From contig JADJGF010000001.1 in the NCBI GenBank assembly GCA_016708125.1, positions 2,440,001-2,504,000 on the forward strand: DNA of 64,000 nucleotides, in the 5' to 3' direction. Shown one piece after another: positions 54,095-62,517 of the stretch. Both the position numbers and the translations under genes were made by a program. The notes below the pieces were generated by a model. It made no database searches, was not told the DNA's origin, and worked only from the letters and a program-made list of their open reading frames with translations. How positions within the stretch are numbered: the first letter of the stretch is position 1; the number at the start of each line of letters is the position of its first letter. This DNA is from Ignavibacteriota bacterium. Lineage in GTDB: Bacteria; Bacteroidota; Ignavibacteria; Ignavibacteriales; Melioribacteraceae.

Positions 54095-56644
54095 ATGAAA
54101 AAAACAATTTTATTTATTTTAATTTCCTTAAAATTATTTGCCCAACAAGTAACTTTAAATGGTGTAGTTAAAGATTCGTTAACCGGAAATCCTATCGAAT
54201 TTGCAAATATAATTTTAACAGAAATTAACATTGGAGCAAGCAGTAATACAAACGGAAGTTTTTCATTAGAGATTCCAAAAGTGGGAAAATATTTAATTAA
54301 ATTTTCACATGTTGGATATCGAACATATAGTAAAAATTTCGAGATTACAAAAAATTCATATTTTGAAATAAATTTAATTCCTTCGGAAATTTTACTTGAG
54401 CAAACTACAGTATTAAGTTCACTTCCTAAATTTAGAGAAACTCCGGTAGCAAATAAGGATTATAATAATTTTCAAATAGAAAAAAATCTTGGAAACAGAG
54501 ATGCCGGTTTTATTATGGAATCTTCTCCAAGTGTTTTTATTTCTTCGCACGGCGGAGGAATGGGAGATTACAAAATTTCTATAAGAGGATTTAACCATAC
54601 AAATATTGCAGTTATGTTAAACGGAGTTCCGGTAAACAATTTGGAAAACGGTGAAATTTATTGGTCAAATTGGGCTGGAATTGCGGATGTTCTAGAACGT
54701 GTAAATGTTCAAAGAGGACTAGGTGCAAATCCATATTCAATTTCGTCAATTGGAGGATCAGTTAATTTTTTAACAAAAGGTGTAAATAGTTTAAATAATT
54801 TCGCAAAATTCAGCATGGAATTTGGTTCTGATAATTTTCAAAAAAAGACAATTGCATTTTCACAACAAATACTTGGAAATAGTTTGTTGCTAACATCATT
54901 TATTTCAAAAAAAGATTGGGATGGATATGTTGATCAAACTTGGGTTGATGAATTTTCATATTATTTTGCTCTTGGCGGAATTTACGGAAATCATTCACTT
55001 GAACTTCAAGCTATAGGTTCTCCTCAAGAACATGGTCAGCGTTTAACAATGCTTACAATTGATGAATGGAAATTATACGGAAAGAATTTTAATTTCGATT
55101 GGGGATATTTAAATGGAAAACCATTAAATCTAAGAGATAATATTTTTCACAAACCGACTTTCAATTTAAATCATAATTGGCAAATTAACCAAAATTGGAT
55201 TTTATCAAACATTCTATATTATTCTTATGGAGATGGCGGAGGAACCGTTCCACCTTGGGCAAATTTTAACAAAACTGAAAATGGATTAATTGATTTTGAT
55301 TCTGAGTGGAAAAAAAATTCCAATAATGTAAATACAAATTTTCATCCTTTGTTAAATTACACAGAAAATGCTTTACGATTTACTGTTCACAGTCATAATT
55401 GGTTTGGTGTAATTTCTAATGCAAGATTTAAAAAAGAAAATATAGAAATTTCTACTGGCATTGATGCAAGATATTACTCAGCTCAAAATTATAGGAAAGT
55501 AGGAAATTTATTAGGCGGGGATTATACAATCGGCAGCAGCAATATCAATTTGGATGCAAATGAATTATTATTCAAAGGTGATAAAATTGATTACAATGCT
55601 GATAGTTATGTTCGGCAAATCGGCGGATTTATTCAAAGTGAATTTAATTTTGATGATTTATTGTTGTACACAAATTTCTCGTTTTCTTCAACCGGATATA
55701 AAAGGTTAGATTATTTTAATTATTTAACTAATGATTCCAAAAGAGAAACTGATTGGCTTGATATTCTAGGTTTTACTGTAAAATCCGGCGCAAATTATAA
55801 TTTGGATAATTTTAATAATCTCTTTTTTAACATTGGATATTTTTCAAAAGCTCCACTTTCGGAAAATGTTTTTGATTATCTAAATAATAAATATGAAAAT
55901 CTGAAAAATGAAAAAATTATAAATATTGAATTGGGATATGGATTTAGTACAACTGATTTTCAAATTTCATCAAATTTATATTTTACCGAATGGAAAGATA
56001 AAGCAATCAGTAAAATGATTAGCGATGTAAATACAAATCAATTTTATTTTTATAATTTATCCGGAGCTTCCGCTCGCCATATGGGAATTGAGTTAACGTC
56101 AACTTATCATTTATTTAATTATTTAAAATTTGAGGGAATGTTTTCTAACGCAATTAACAAATGGACAAATAATGTTTTTGCAGTAGTTGCACCGGAATCT
56201 GATCCGACTCAACAAACGGTAATTAATTCCTATGTAAAAAATGTTTATGTCGGTGGCTCGCCAATGACTTCTGCATATTTAAGTTTAGAATTTGAACATA
56301 ATTTTAATCAAAATTTTTCTATTACTTTAAATCCATTAATTAAATTTTACGGAAATCATTATGCAGATTTTAATCCGAATTTAAGAAACAATATTGATGA
56401 TGAAAATATAAATTCTTGGAAACTGCCAAATTATACAATCATGGATTTTCATATTTCCGCAAATGTAAATTTAAATTTAAGTTATTTGCAAAAAATTATT
56501 TTACATCTAAATTCGTTTAATCTTCTTAACAATAAAGATTATATTGTTGATGCAATTGATGGAATATCACACAATTCACAAAGCGCTTTGGTTTGGTTTG
56601 GAAGAGAAAGATGGTGGAATTTTTCCTTATCGTTTGAATTGTAA
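54095..56644 (+). CDS. TonB-dependent receptor with CarboxypepD_reg-like domain
   Basis: 849 residues. The signal peptide (ILFILISLKLFAQQ) is followed by a carboxypeptidase-like domain (about 22-105, GVVKDSLTGNPIEFANIIL). The plug shows GDYKISIRGFNHTNIAVMLN and the sequence ERVNVQRGLGANPYSISSIG, typical of TonB receptors, then the beta-barrel ends WWNFSLSFEL with a penultimate aromatic. It imports a ligand not recognisable from sequence. Together with the nucleotide pyrophosphatase gene downstream (36 bp gap) it forms a plausible unit for scavenging a phosphorylated or nucleotide compound, which is inference. Confidence 0.9.
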   Translation: MKKTILFILISLKLFAQQVTLNGVVKDSLTGNPIEFANIILTEINIGASSNTNGSFSLEIPKVGKYLIKFSHVGYRTYSKNFEITKNSYFEINLIPSEILLEQTTVLSSLPKFRETPVANKDYNNFQIEKNLGNRDAGFIMESSPSVFISSHGGGMGDYKISIRGFNHTNIAVMLNGVPVNNLENGEIYWSNWAGIADVLERVNVQRGLGANPYSISSIGGSVNFLTKGVNSLNNFAKFSMEFGSDNFQKKTIAFSQQILGNSLLLTSFISKKDWDGYVDQTWVDEFSYYFALGGIYGNHSLELQAIGSPQEHGQRLTMLTIDEWKLYGKNFNFDWGYLNGKPLNLRDNIFHKPTFNLNHNWQINQNWILSNILYYSYGDGGGTVPPWANFNKTENGLIDFDSEWKKNSNNVNTNFHPLLNYTENALRFTVHSHNWFGVISNARFKKENIEISTGIDARYYSAQNYRKVGNLLGGDYTIGSSNINLDANELLFKGDKIDYNADSYVRQIGGFIQSEFNFDDLLLYTNFSFSSTGYKRLDYFNYLTNDSKRETDWLDILGFTVKSGANYNLDNFNNLFFNIGYFSKAPLSENVFDYLNNKYENLKNEKIINIELGYGFSTTDFQISSNLYFTEWKDKAISKMISDVNTNQFYFYNLSGASARHMGIELTSTYHLFNYLKFEGMFSNAINKWTNNVFAVVAPESDPTQQTVINSYVKNVYVGGSPMTSAYLSLEFEHNFNQNFSITLNPLIKFYGNHYADFNPNLRNNIDDENINSWKLPNYTIMDFHISANVNLNLSYLQKIILHLNSFNLLNNKDYIVDAIDGISHNSQSALVWFGRERWWNFSLSFEL

Positions 56645-56680
56645 ATCTCAAAAAAAAATAATAAATCATTTAAAAAAATA

Positions 56681-57892
56681 ATGAAATCTAAAAATGTTAT
56701 AATAATTTTTTTTGTATTTACTTCAATTATATTTGCTCAAAAAACTCCGTATGTTATTTTAATTTCGTTTGATGGATTTAGATGGGATTATTGCGAACGC
56801 GGAATTACTCCAAACTTAGATTCGTTACAAAAATATGGAGTTAAGGCAAAATCTCTAAAGCCGTGTTTTCCATCAAAGACATTTCCAAATCATTATTCAA
56901 TAATTACCGGAATGTATCCGGAAAATCATGGAATAATTTCTAATTTTTTTATCAATCCATTTACAAAAGAAAAATACAGACTTGGCGATACAAACAGTGT
57001 AAGAAATAGTAAATGGTATTTAGGCGAAGCTTTTTGGGAAACCGCGAGAAGAAATGGAATTAAAACTGCAAGTTACTTTTGGCCCGGCTCAGAAGTTGAT
57101 TTAGAATATCGCAGACCAAATTATTTTAAATATTATCAGCATAGCAAACCGTATAAAGAAAGAATTGATGAAGTAATTAACTGGTTAAAATTTCCGCAAA
57201 ATGAAAGACCGCATTTTATAACTTTATATTTTCATGATACGGATTCTTACGGACATGATTTTGGTCCCAATTCTATTGAGGTAAATCAATCAATTAGAAG
57301 ATTAGATTCTTTAATTGGTTATTTAAATTCTGAATTAAATCAGTTGGAAATTAAAGACAGTGTGAATATTATTTTAGTTTCCGATCATGGGATGACGGAA
57401 GTTGGTAAAGATAAAATTATAAATATCGAAGAAATGCTAAAAGATTATAAATCTAAATTTTATAATAATGAAACATTCGCATTTATCGAGCCATCGCAAA
57501 ATGAAATAAACGAAGTTTATCAATTATTAAAGGAAAGTGAAAATCATTATAAAGTATATTTTAAAGATGAAGTTCCGGAACATTTTCATTTTTCAAAACA
57601 TCCGTTTATTTCATCAATTATAATTATTGCTGATTTGGGCTGGACTTTAGTTGATAATAAATCACTAAAAAAATTTAGCAATTCATACTCAAAAGGAAAT
57701 CATGGATTTGATAATAATGAATTAGATATGCATGGAATATTTTTTGCAAAGGGAAAATTGTTTAAAGAAAATTATAAAATTGGAACTGTACAAAACATTG
57801 ATATAAATCCATTACTTGCAAAAATTTTTGGAATAAATCCAAAATCAAATATTGATGGAAAACTTGAACGAATTGAATTTATTCTAAAATAG
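56681..57892 (+). CDS. Ectonucleotide pyrophosphatase/phosphodiesterase-family enzyme
   Basis: 403 residues with a signal peptide (VIIIFFVFTSIIFAQ), so secreted or periplasmic. The alkaline-phosphatase-fold active site is complete: Asp31 in ISFDGFRW, nucleophile Thr67 in SKTFPNHYS, FHDTDSYGHDFGP with the second metal Asp and His, and SDHGMTEV. It hydrolyses phosphodiesters or pyrophosphates of nucleotides, or some sugar-nucleotide linkages, with two zinc ions. It follows a TonB receptor and precedes an M16 peptidase gene after 11 bp, so the three are likely co-transcribed. Confidence 0.92.
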   Translation: MKSKNVIIIFFVFTSIIFAQKTPYVILISFDGFRWDYCERGITPNLDSLQKYGVKAKSLKPCFPSKTFPNHYSIITGMYPENHGIISNFFINPFTKEKYRLGDTNSVRNSKWYLGEAFWETARRNGIKTASYFWPGSEVDLEYRRPNYFKYYQHSKPYKERIDEVINWLKFPQNERPHFITLYFHDTDSYGHDFGPNSIEVNQSIRRLDSLIGYLNSELNQLEIKDSVNIILVSDHGMTEVGKDKIINIEEMLKDYKSKFYNNETFAFIEPSQNEINEVYQLLKESENHYKVYFKDEVPEHFHFSKHPFISSIIIIADLGWTLVDNKSLKKFSNSYSKGNHGFDNNELDMHGIFFAKGKLFKENYKIGTVQNIDINPLLAKIFGINPKSNIDGKLERIEFILK

Positions 57893-57903
57893 AAAGGAAA
57901 AAT

Positions 57904-59175
57904 TTGGAAGATTTATTAAATATTAATTACAAAAAATTTACATTAAAAAATGGATTGGAAGTTGTTCTATATAAGAATGAATCATTTCCAACTGTAGCCG
58001 TAAACATTTGGTATAAAGTAGGTTCCGCAAATGAAAAACCAAACAAAACCGGATTCGCACATTTGTTTGAGCATATGATGTTTCAAGGTTCGCAAAATGT
58101 ACCTAAGGAAAAACATTTTAAATTTGTGCAAGAAGTCGGTGGAAGTTTAAACGGCTCTACAAGTATGGATAGAACAAATTATTATGAAACAGTTCCATCG
58201 GATAGTCTGGAATTGGCTTTGTGGCTTGAAGCTGATAGAATGGGATTTTTGCTTCCGGCATTAACTCAAGACAAACTTGATAACCAAAAAGATGTTGTGA
58301 TGAATGAACGAAGACAAAATTATGATAATCAGCCGTACGGTTTAGCTTGGGAAATTTTATTTTCAAATTTATTTCCGGAAAATCATCCTTATCATTGGCC
58401 AACAATTGGCTGGATGAAAGACATAGAAAAATTTGAATTGAATGATGTAAAAGATTTTTTTGCGAATTATTATACTCCAAATAATGCGAGTCTTGTAATC
58501 GGTGGAAATTTTGATGAAGAAAATGCAATCAATTTGGTGAAAAAATATTTAGAAGAAATTCCGAATCAGAATAAAATTGCAGAAATTGAAATTGATTTTT
58601 CTGAATTGGAATCATCAAAGAAAATAATTCACGAAGATAATGTTCAACTTTCAAAATTATATTTTGCTTGGAAATCTGAAAAAGGTTACGGAAAATATGA
58701 TGCTGCACTTGATGTTCTTGCAGATATTTTAACCGGATCGAAAAGTTCAAGATTGCAAAAACATTTAATTCATAATTTACAGATTGCACAAGATGTTTCT
58801 GCATTTCAATATTCTGCAAAATATGATGGAGCATTTTTTATAACAATTACTTCTCAGCAAAATTGCGATTTGGAAAAATTAAAGGAAGAAACTTTTAAAA
58901 TTCTAAATCAAATTATTTCTGAAGGAATTACGGATTTAGAATTGGAGCGCGCATTAACAAGTTATAAATCATCTTATATTTATTCGCTTCAAAATTTGGA
59001 TAATTTGGTAAATCAAATTAATAGTTACAATTGTAATTTGAGTGAACCTAATTCTTTTGTGTATGATATTAAAAGATATTTGAATTTAAAAAATGAAGAT
59101 ATTCAAAATGTGGCAAAATTAGTTTTAGAAAAAAATTATGTTGAGTTAAAAATAATTCCTAAAAGTAAAAATTGA
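57904..59175 (+). CDS. M16-family zinc metallopeptidase with intact HxxEH
   Basis: 423 residues. The inverted zinc motif reads His53-Leu-Phe-Glu56-His57 (GFAHLFEHMMFQG). NERRQNYDNQPYG and the later half-domain segment NPYHWP-type HPYHWPTIGW are usual for the family. The second half lacks the Arg/Tyr pair (LREKKGYTY-like) found in complete M16B active sites: its equivalent is IHNLQIAQDVSAF. So it needs a second chain such as that at 44.1 kb. It starts with TTG; AGAAAGGAAAAA upstream supports this. Its stop abuts the yajQ stop on the opposite strand without spacing. No signal peptide. Confidence 0.88.
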   Translation: MEDLLNINYKKFTLKNGLEVVLYKNESFPTVAVNIWYKVGSANEKPNKTGFAHLFEHMMFQGSQNVPKEKHFKFVQEVGGSLNGSTSMDRTNYYETVPSDSLELALWLEADRMGFLLPALTQDKLDNQKDVVMNERRQNYDNQPYGLAWEILFSNLFPENHPYHWPTIGWMKDIEKFELNDVKDFFANYYTPNNASLVIGGNFDEENAINLVKKYLEEIPNQNKIAEIEIDFSELESSKKIIHEDNVQLSKLYFAWKSEKGYGKYDAALDVLADILTGSKSSRLQKHLIHNLQIAQDVSAFQYSAKYDGAFFITITSQQNCDLEKLKEETFKILNQIISEGITDLELERALTSYKSSYIYSLQNLDNLVNQINSYNCNLSEPNSFVYDIKRYLNLKNEDIQNVAKLVLEKNYVELKIIPKSKN

Positions 59176-59673
59176 TTATTTAAAATTTACAAATTGTACC
59201 GGAAAATCTAATTCGGCGCTTTTAATATTAGCGATAACAGATTGAAGCTCATCTTTTTTTGCGCCTTGAACTCTAACTTGCTCATCCATAATTTGAGCAT
59301 TGACTTTAAACTTCATTTCTTTAATTAATTTTGTAACATGCTTTGCATTTTCTTTACTAATTCCGTTTTGCAAAGTTATTACTTGTTTAACTCTTCCACC
59401 GCCGGCAGGTTCAATTTCTTTCAGTTTCATAACCTTTAAAGAAATTTGTCGTTTAATAAATTTTGATTGAAGAATATCAATTGAAGTTTTAACACCGTAT
59501 TCATCTTTAGAATTAATTGTGATCGTTTTATCACTTTTGCTTAAATCCAATGTTGTATTGGAATCTTTTAAATCATATCTCTGAATAATTTCTTTTTTAG
59601 CTTGATTTAAAGCATTATCAATTTCTTGGAAATCAACTTCAGAAACAATATCGAATGAAAAATTTTGTGCCAT
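59176..59673 (-). CDS. YajQ-family nucleotide-binding protein
   Basis: 165 residues, the usual YajQ size, with two ferredoxin-like halves. Signature segments are FSFDIVSEVDFQEIDNALNQ, IQRYDLKDSNT, IDILQSKFIKRQISLK and MKFKVNAQIMDEQVRVQGAKKDELQSVI. Members bind RNA or nucleotides, and some were reported to bind cyclic di-GMP and regulate transcription. A complete single-copy gene ending exactly where the convergent M16 gene ends. An HDOD protein, often linked to cyclic-di-GMP signalling, is encoded 0.3 kb away, but a link is only speculation. Confidence 0.93.
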   Translation of the reverse strand: MAQNFSFDIVSEVDFQEIDNALNQAKKEIIQRYDLKDSNTTLDLSKSDKTITINSKDEYGVKTSIDILQSKFIKRQISLKVMKLKEIEPAGGGRVKQVITLQNGISKENAKHVTKLIKEMKFKVNAQIMDEQVRVQGAKKDELQSVIANIKSAELDFPVQFVNFK

Positions 59674-59761
59674 AAATTTCTATTAAATAATTTTATTAAA
59701 ATCTGTTTTTATCATAATTGATCTGCGTAATCAGCGTTCTATTATTATTTTAAGTTTCAAG

Positions 59762-59835
59762 TCGGGGTGATAGGATTTGAACCTACGACTTCTTCGTCCC
59801 GAACGAAGCGCGCTACCGGGCTGCGCCACACCCCG
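59762..59835 (-). tRNA. tRNA-Pro (anticodon CGG)
   Basis: On the minus strand, 74 nt fold as acceptor CGGGGTG/CACCCCG, D-arm GCGCAGCCCGGTAGCGC, anticodon stem CTTCG/CGAAG with loop TTCGGGA (anticodon CGG) and T-arm GTAGG/CCTAT. The discriminator is A and CCA is not encoded. The C1-G72 pair is the usual identity feature of bacterial tRNA-Pro. Confidence 0.96.
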
Positions 59836-59958
59836 AAAATAATTGATTTATAACAACACCTAAAATTACTCACAAAATCTTATTAAAAAAAAAGAAAAAT
59901 GAATCGATAATGTTAATAATTATTGTCTTAATTCGAATTTAAATTACCTTGAGGGAAA

Positions 59959-60816
59959 ATGCAAGTTACTACCGAACAAATTTATTCAAAATTGAACAAA
60001 ATCCAGAATTTGCCAACTATTCCAGAAATTATGTTTGATGCAATAAGTATTATAAAATCTGAACCAGGTAATGTTATAAAAATTTCGGAAATAATTGGAA
60101 AAGATCAAGGAATGGCAACAAAAATACTATCCGTTGCTAATTCGCCGCTGTACGGAATGTTGAGAAAAGTTTCAACGCTGGAATTTGCAATTATGATTAT
60201 GGGTTCAAACGAGCTTGAGAAAATTGTTACGGCAATATCACTATCAAATGCTATAAGGTTTAAACCAATTCCTAATTTTAATGAACAGGATTATTGGAAA
60301 CATTCAATGGCTGTGGGATTGGTTGCAAAAGATATTGCAAGGAGATTAGGTTTTCCGGAAATTGCCGGCGATGCGTTTGTAGGCGGAATTCTTCACGATA
60401 TAGGAATTCAATTAATTGTAAAATATTTTCCGGAGGAGTTTCAACAGATTTATTCAAATTTAAGTTATGATAAAAAATTTATCGAATGCGAAAATAAAAT
60501 TCTTGGAATTTCTCACCAAGAAATGGGTGCATTTCTTCTAAAAAAATGGAATTTACCCTCATCAATTTTTGATTGCGTTCAATATCATCACGAGCCTGAA
60601 AATTCTTTAGAAAATAAAGAGCTTGTTTCGGTTGTTCATCTTGCAGATTTTATTACAAACGAATTTAATACCGGTAAAGGTTTTTGGGATCAAGGAATTG
60701 AATTAAATGTATCTTTATGTACTTCGCTCGGTTTTGATTCTCACAACGATTTAGTTGGATTTTATTCGGATTATTCTGAATTGGTTACAGATACTGTTGA
60801 TTCAATTCATATTTAA
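59959..60816 (+). CDS. HDOD domain protein
   Basis: 285 residues covering one HDOD domain (about 15-215) with the opening LPTIPEIMFDAISIIKS, the SVANSPLYGMLRKVSTLEFAIMIMG segment and a true HD pair in GGILHDIGIQLIVKYFP, followed by HQEMGAFLLKKWNLP and VQYHHEPE. HDOD proteins are usually signalling adaptors in chemotaxis, cell-cycle and cyclic-di-GMP pathways. Unlike many HDOD domains, the HD residues and downstream histidines are present, so phosphohydrolase activity is possible. A good GAGGGAAAA ribosome-binding site precedes the ATG. Stands alone. Confidence 0.88.
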   Translation: MQVTTEQIYSKLNKIQNLPTIPEIMFDAISIIKSEPGNVIKISEIIGKDQGMATKILSVANSPLYGMLRKVSTLEFAIMIMGSNELEKIVTAISLSNAIRFKPIPNFNEQDYWKHSMAVGLVAKDIARRLGFPEIAGDAFVGGILHDIGIQLIVKYFPEEFQQIYSNLSYDKKFIECENKILGISHQEMGAFLLKKWNLPSSIFDCVQYHHEPENSLENKELVSVVHLADFITNEFNTGKGFWDQGIELNVSLCTSLGFDSHNDLVGFYSDYSELVTDTVDSIHI

Positions 60817-60824
60817 GATGAAAA

Positions 60825-60983
60825 TTAGAGAAGTTTAGTAATTAAATGTCCTAAAATTATTAAATAAAGCGAATTAACAAACAGTTTTATAATGTAATTA
60901 CTTTTCGAAATCTCAGGATGTAATTTCAAAAATGTAATAAAATAGTTACTTAAAATAGTTAATCTTGCCTGTCGTTCACTCAT
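60825..60983 (-). CDS. Putative 52-residue small membrane protein
   Basis: The 52-codon frame from ATG at 60983 encodes MSERQARLTILSNYFITF and continues to a hydrophobic C-terminal helix FVNSLYLIILGHLITKLL. The codons follow the AT-rich bias of the region, and no other gene covers this stretch. It sits just downstream, on the same strand, of two small two-TM protein genes. The ribosome-binding site (AAAAAGAA) is weak, so expression is uncertain. No family is recognised. Confidence 0.35.
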   Translation of the reverse strand: MSERQARLTILSNYFITFLKLHPEISKSNYIIKLFVNSLYLIILGHLITKLL

Positions 60984-61132
60984 TTCTTTTTGTTTAATAT
61001 GTATCTTTTTGAGAAAATTAATTAATTCCTAACGAATTTAATTATTTTAAAATAAATATCAAATAAAAAAATACATTGTGTATTATTAAATCTTATTAAT
61101 ATAAATAATATCGGTTTGAATAGAAAAGAATT

Positions 61133-61408
61133 TTACTTTCTGAATGTTTCGAGAAAACTAAATCCGAATGCCAAAATAAAACCGGTAATTCCAATTGAAA
61201 TTGTGAAAAGATTAATTTCAAAGGTTTTTTGAGGATCAAAAAGAGATAGGAAAAAATCAATAAAAACTGAAAATAAAAAGAATAAAGAAAACCCGTACAA
61301 ACCATAGAATATGTGATTTAAGAAAAATTTTTTTATTGAATTTGTTGGTTTGCTTTTTTCTAACTGTTTTGAAAAAGTTTTTTTATAATCAGATTTTGTA
61401 TTTGGCAT
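61133..61408 (-). CDS. Small two-TM membrane protein of unknown family (member A)
   Basis: 91 residues. An N-terminal Lys-rich cytoplasmic segment of about 28 residues (KTFSKQLEKSKPTNSIKKFF) precedes two membrane helices, FYGLYGFSLFFLFSVFIDFFL and a second around FTISIGITGFILAFGFSFLE. The loop contains KTFEIN. This F-E/G-x-N...G-F pattern recurs in the two neighbours at 61477 and 62064, so the three look like divergent paralogues. No enzymatic motif. Function unknown; a toxin-like or membrane-stress small protein is possible but not supported. Confidence 0.55.
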   Translation of the reverse strand: MPNTKSDYKKTFSKQLEKSKPTNSIKKFFLNHIFYGLYGFSLFFLFSVFIDFFLSLFDPQKTFEINLFTISIGITGFILAFGFSFLETFRK

Positions 61409-61476
61409 ACTTAATAATATTGTTATTAATTTTTTTCATTTACGTTTTGAATCACAATATAAAAATAATTCAATTA

Positions 61477-61758
61477 TTAATCATCATAAGTTTTTTTATG
61501 AAATACTTTGTTTATTAAAAACATAAAAAATACGTTTCCAAATCCTAAAAAACTTACAACAACTTCATTTATTCCAAAATCCAAATTAGAAATTACACCG
61601 TACAAAAATGGAACTAATTTCATTACAAAGAATGCAACTAAAAATATTCCAAAATAGAAAAAACTATCATTGCAGATTTTTTTGAAGAGTTTTATTTTCT
61701 CTTCAAGATTTTCATTTGATTTCATTCCAAATCTGTCAATCACTAGTTCGTTATTCAT
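61477..61758 (-). CDS. Small two-TM membrane protein of unknown family (member B)
   Basis: 93 residues. The N-terminal half is charged (ENLEEKIKLFKKICNDSF), then FGIFLVAFFVMKLVPFLYGV and a second helix VVVSFLGFGNVFFMFLIN, with the linking SNLDFGINE resembling the KTFEIN and AVFGFNI segments of the neighbours. GAAAGGGAAAA precedes the ATG, a strong ribosome-binding site that supports a real gene. The C-terminus is KVFHKKTYDD. It is upstream of member A on the same strand (68 bp gap). Function unknown. Confidence 0.6.
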   Translation of the reverse strand: MNNELVIDRFGMKSNENLEEKIKLFKKICNDSFFYFGIFLVAFFVMKLVPFLYGVISNLDFGINEVVVSFLGFGNVFFMFLINKVFHKKTYDD

Positions 61759-62063
61759 TTTTTCCCTTTCTAAAAAATTTCTAACTCAAATAAGCAGTAA
61801 CAAGTTAAAAAAATTGTGATTAAGAACAAACGAATCTCATTAAATAATCTCAAATTGAAAAAATATTTTAAAAGATTTGATTTTAAATTGTAAATTATTA
61901 TTTTAACGCAAGTTATAGAATTTGTATTAGGAATTACATCAAATGAATTTAATAACTGATATAATTGTAAAAAGATATTTAGCAATATTGTATTTTTTTC
62001 TGGTTTCATTTATTCTATTTATCCTAAATATCTAATTAAGCATATTGAAAATGGAGTATTTTC
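61759..62063. other. 305-bp AT-rich divergent gap between small membrane-protein genes
   Basis: No convincing gene. A 79-codon open frame on the minus strand (61770-62009) lacks a ribosome-binding site and has non-protein-like composition. The stretch probably holds promoters for the flanking divergent small genes. Nothing else is recognisable. Confidence 0.4.
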
Positions 62064-62345
62064 ATGAAAAAAATAGCTAATACTATGGAATTTGATTTTA
62101 TTGGCGATAGTCTTCAATTAAAAGGAAGATTCAAATCATTTTTCTTAAAACCGGTTTTCTTGGGAATTTTCTTTTTTTCAATATTTTTTTCAGTAATACT
62201 TATTACAAAACTTTCAACTTACTTCATTGGCTCAACTGCAGTTTTTGGATTTAACATTTACGATATACTTTTTTCACTAATTGGTTTTAGTTTAGGTTTT
62301 TTATCAGAATTTATTAGGCAAGTTAAAAGAATATTATCCAGATAA
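62064..62345 (+). CDS. Small two-TM membrane protein of unknown family (member C)
   Basis: 93 residues. A short N-terminal segment (ANTMEFDFIGDSLQLKGRFK) is followed by helix FLGIFFFSIFFSVILITKLS, a linking STAVFGFNIYD, and helix ILFSLIGFSLGFLSEFI, ending in RQVKRILSR. It shares architecture and the F-G-F/I-N...S-x-x-G-F pattern with the two minus-strand neighbours, yet lies on the opposite strand. GGAG lies 10 bp upstream of the ATG. 172 bp later comes the pyrR start. Function unknown. Confidence 0.58.
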   Translation: MKKIANTMEFDFIGDSLQLKGRFKSFFLKPVFLGIFFFSIFFSVILITKLSTYFIGSTAVFGFNIYDILFSLIGFSLGFLSEFIRQVKRILSR

Positions 62346-62426
62346 ACTGCCATTCCACATTTTAAAAATCATTCTTCTTTGTAGAAAATAATTTTTGTAT
62401 TATTTTTACGCATAAATCCTTTAACA

Positions 62427-62442
62427 TTATCCGGAGAGATAA
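62427..62442 (+). promoter_or_regulatory. Possible PyrR-binding loop in the pyrR-pyrB leader
   Basis: TTATC (62427-62431) pairs with GATAA (62438-62442), leaving loop CGGAGA. The stretch TCCGGAGAG matches the U-C-C-n-G-n-G-A-G core of the anti-antiterminator to which PyrR binds in Bacillus. It lies 40 bp upstream of a terminator hairpin. The match was made by eye from known consensus, so moderate confidence. Confidence 0.45.
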
Positions 62443-62481
62443 CCAAGGAATGGAAAATAAAATTTTAATAAAATTAGGAGA

Positions 62482-62515
62482 CCTCAGCGACTTTTAGTCA
62501 ATGGGGATTTTTTTT
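62482..62515 (+). terminator. Attenuator-type terminator just upstream of pyrR
   Basis: CCTCAGCGACT (62482-62492) pairs with AGTCAATGGGG (62496-62506) around a 3-nt loop, with one G-U pair and a 2x2 mismatch, followed by T8 at 62508-62515. It ends 2 bp before the pyrR ATG. No other gene ends nearby on this strand within 130 bp except the small membrane protein, so it is best read as an attenuator. Confidence 0.6.
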
Positions 62516-62517
62516 AT

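Noticed and set aside
61770..62009. 79-codon minus-strand open frame between small membrane-protein genes
   Set aside because: No Shine-Dalgarno, odd composition and no match to the neighbouring small-protein pattern; kept only as a gap note.
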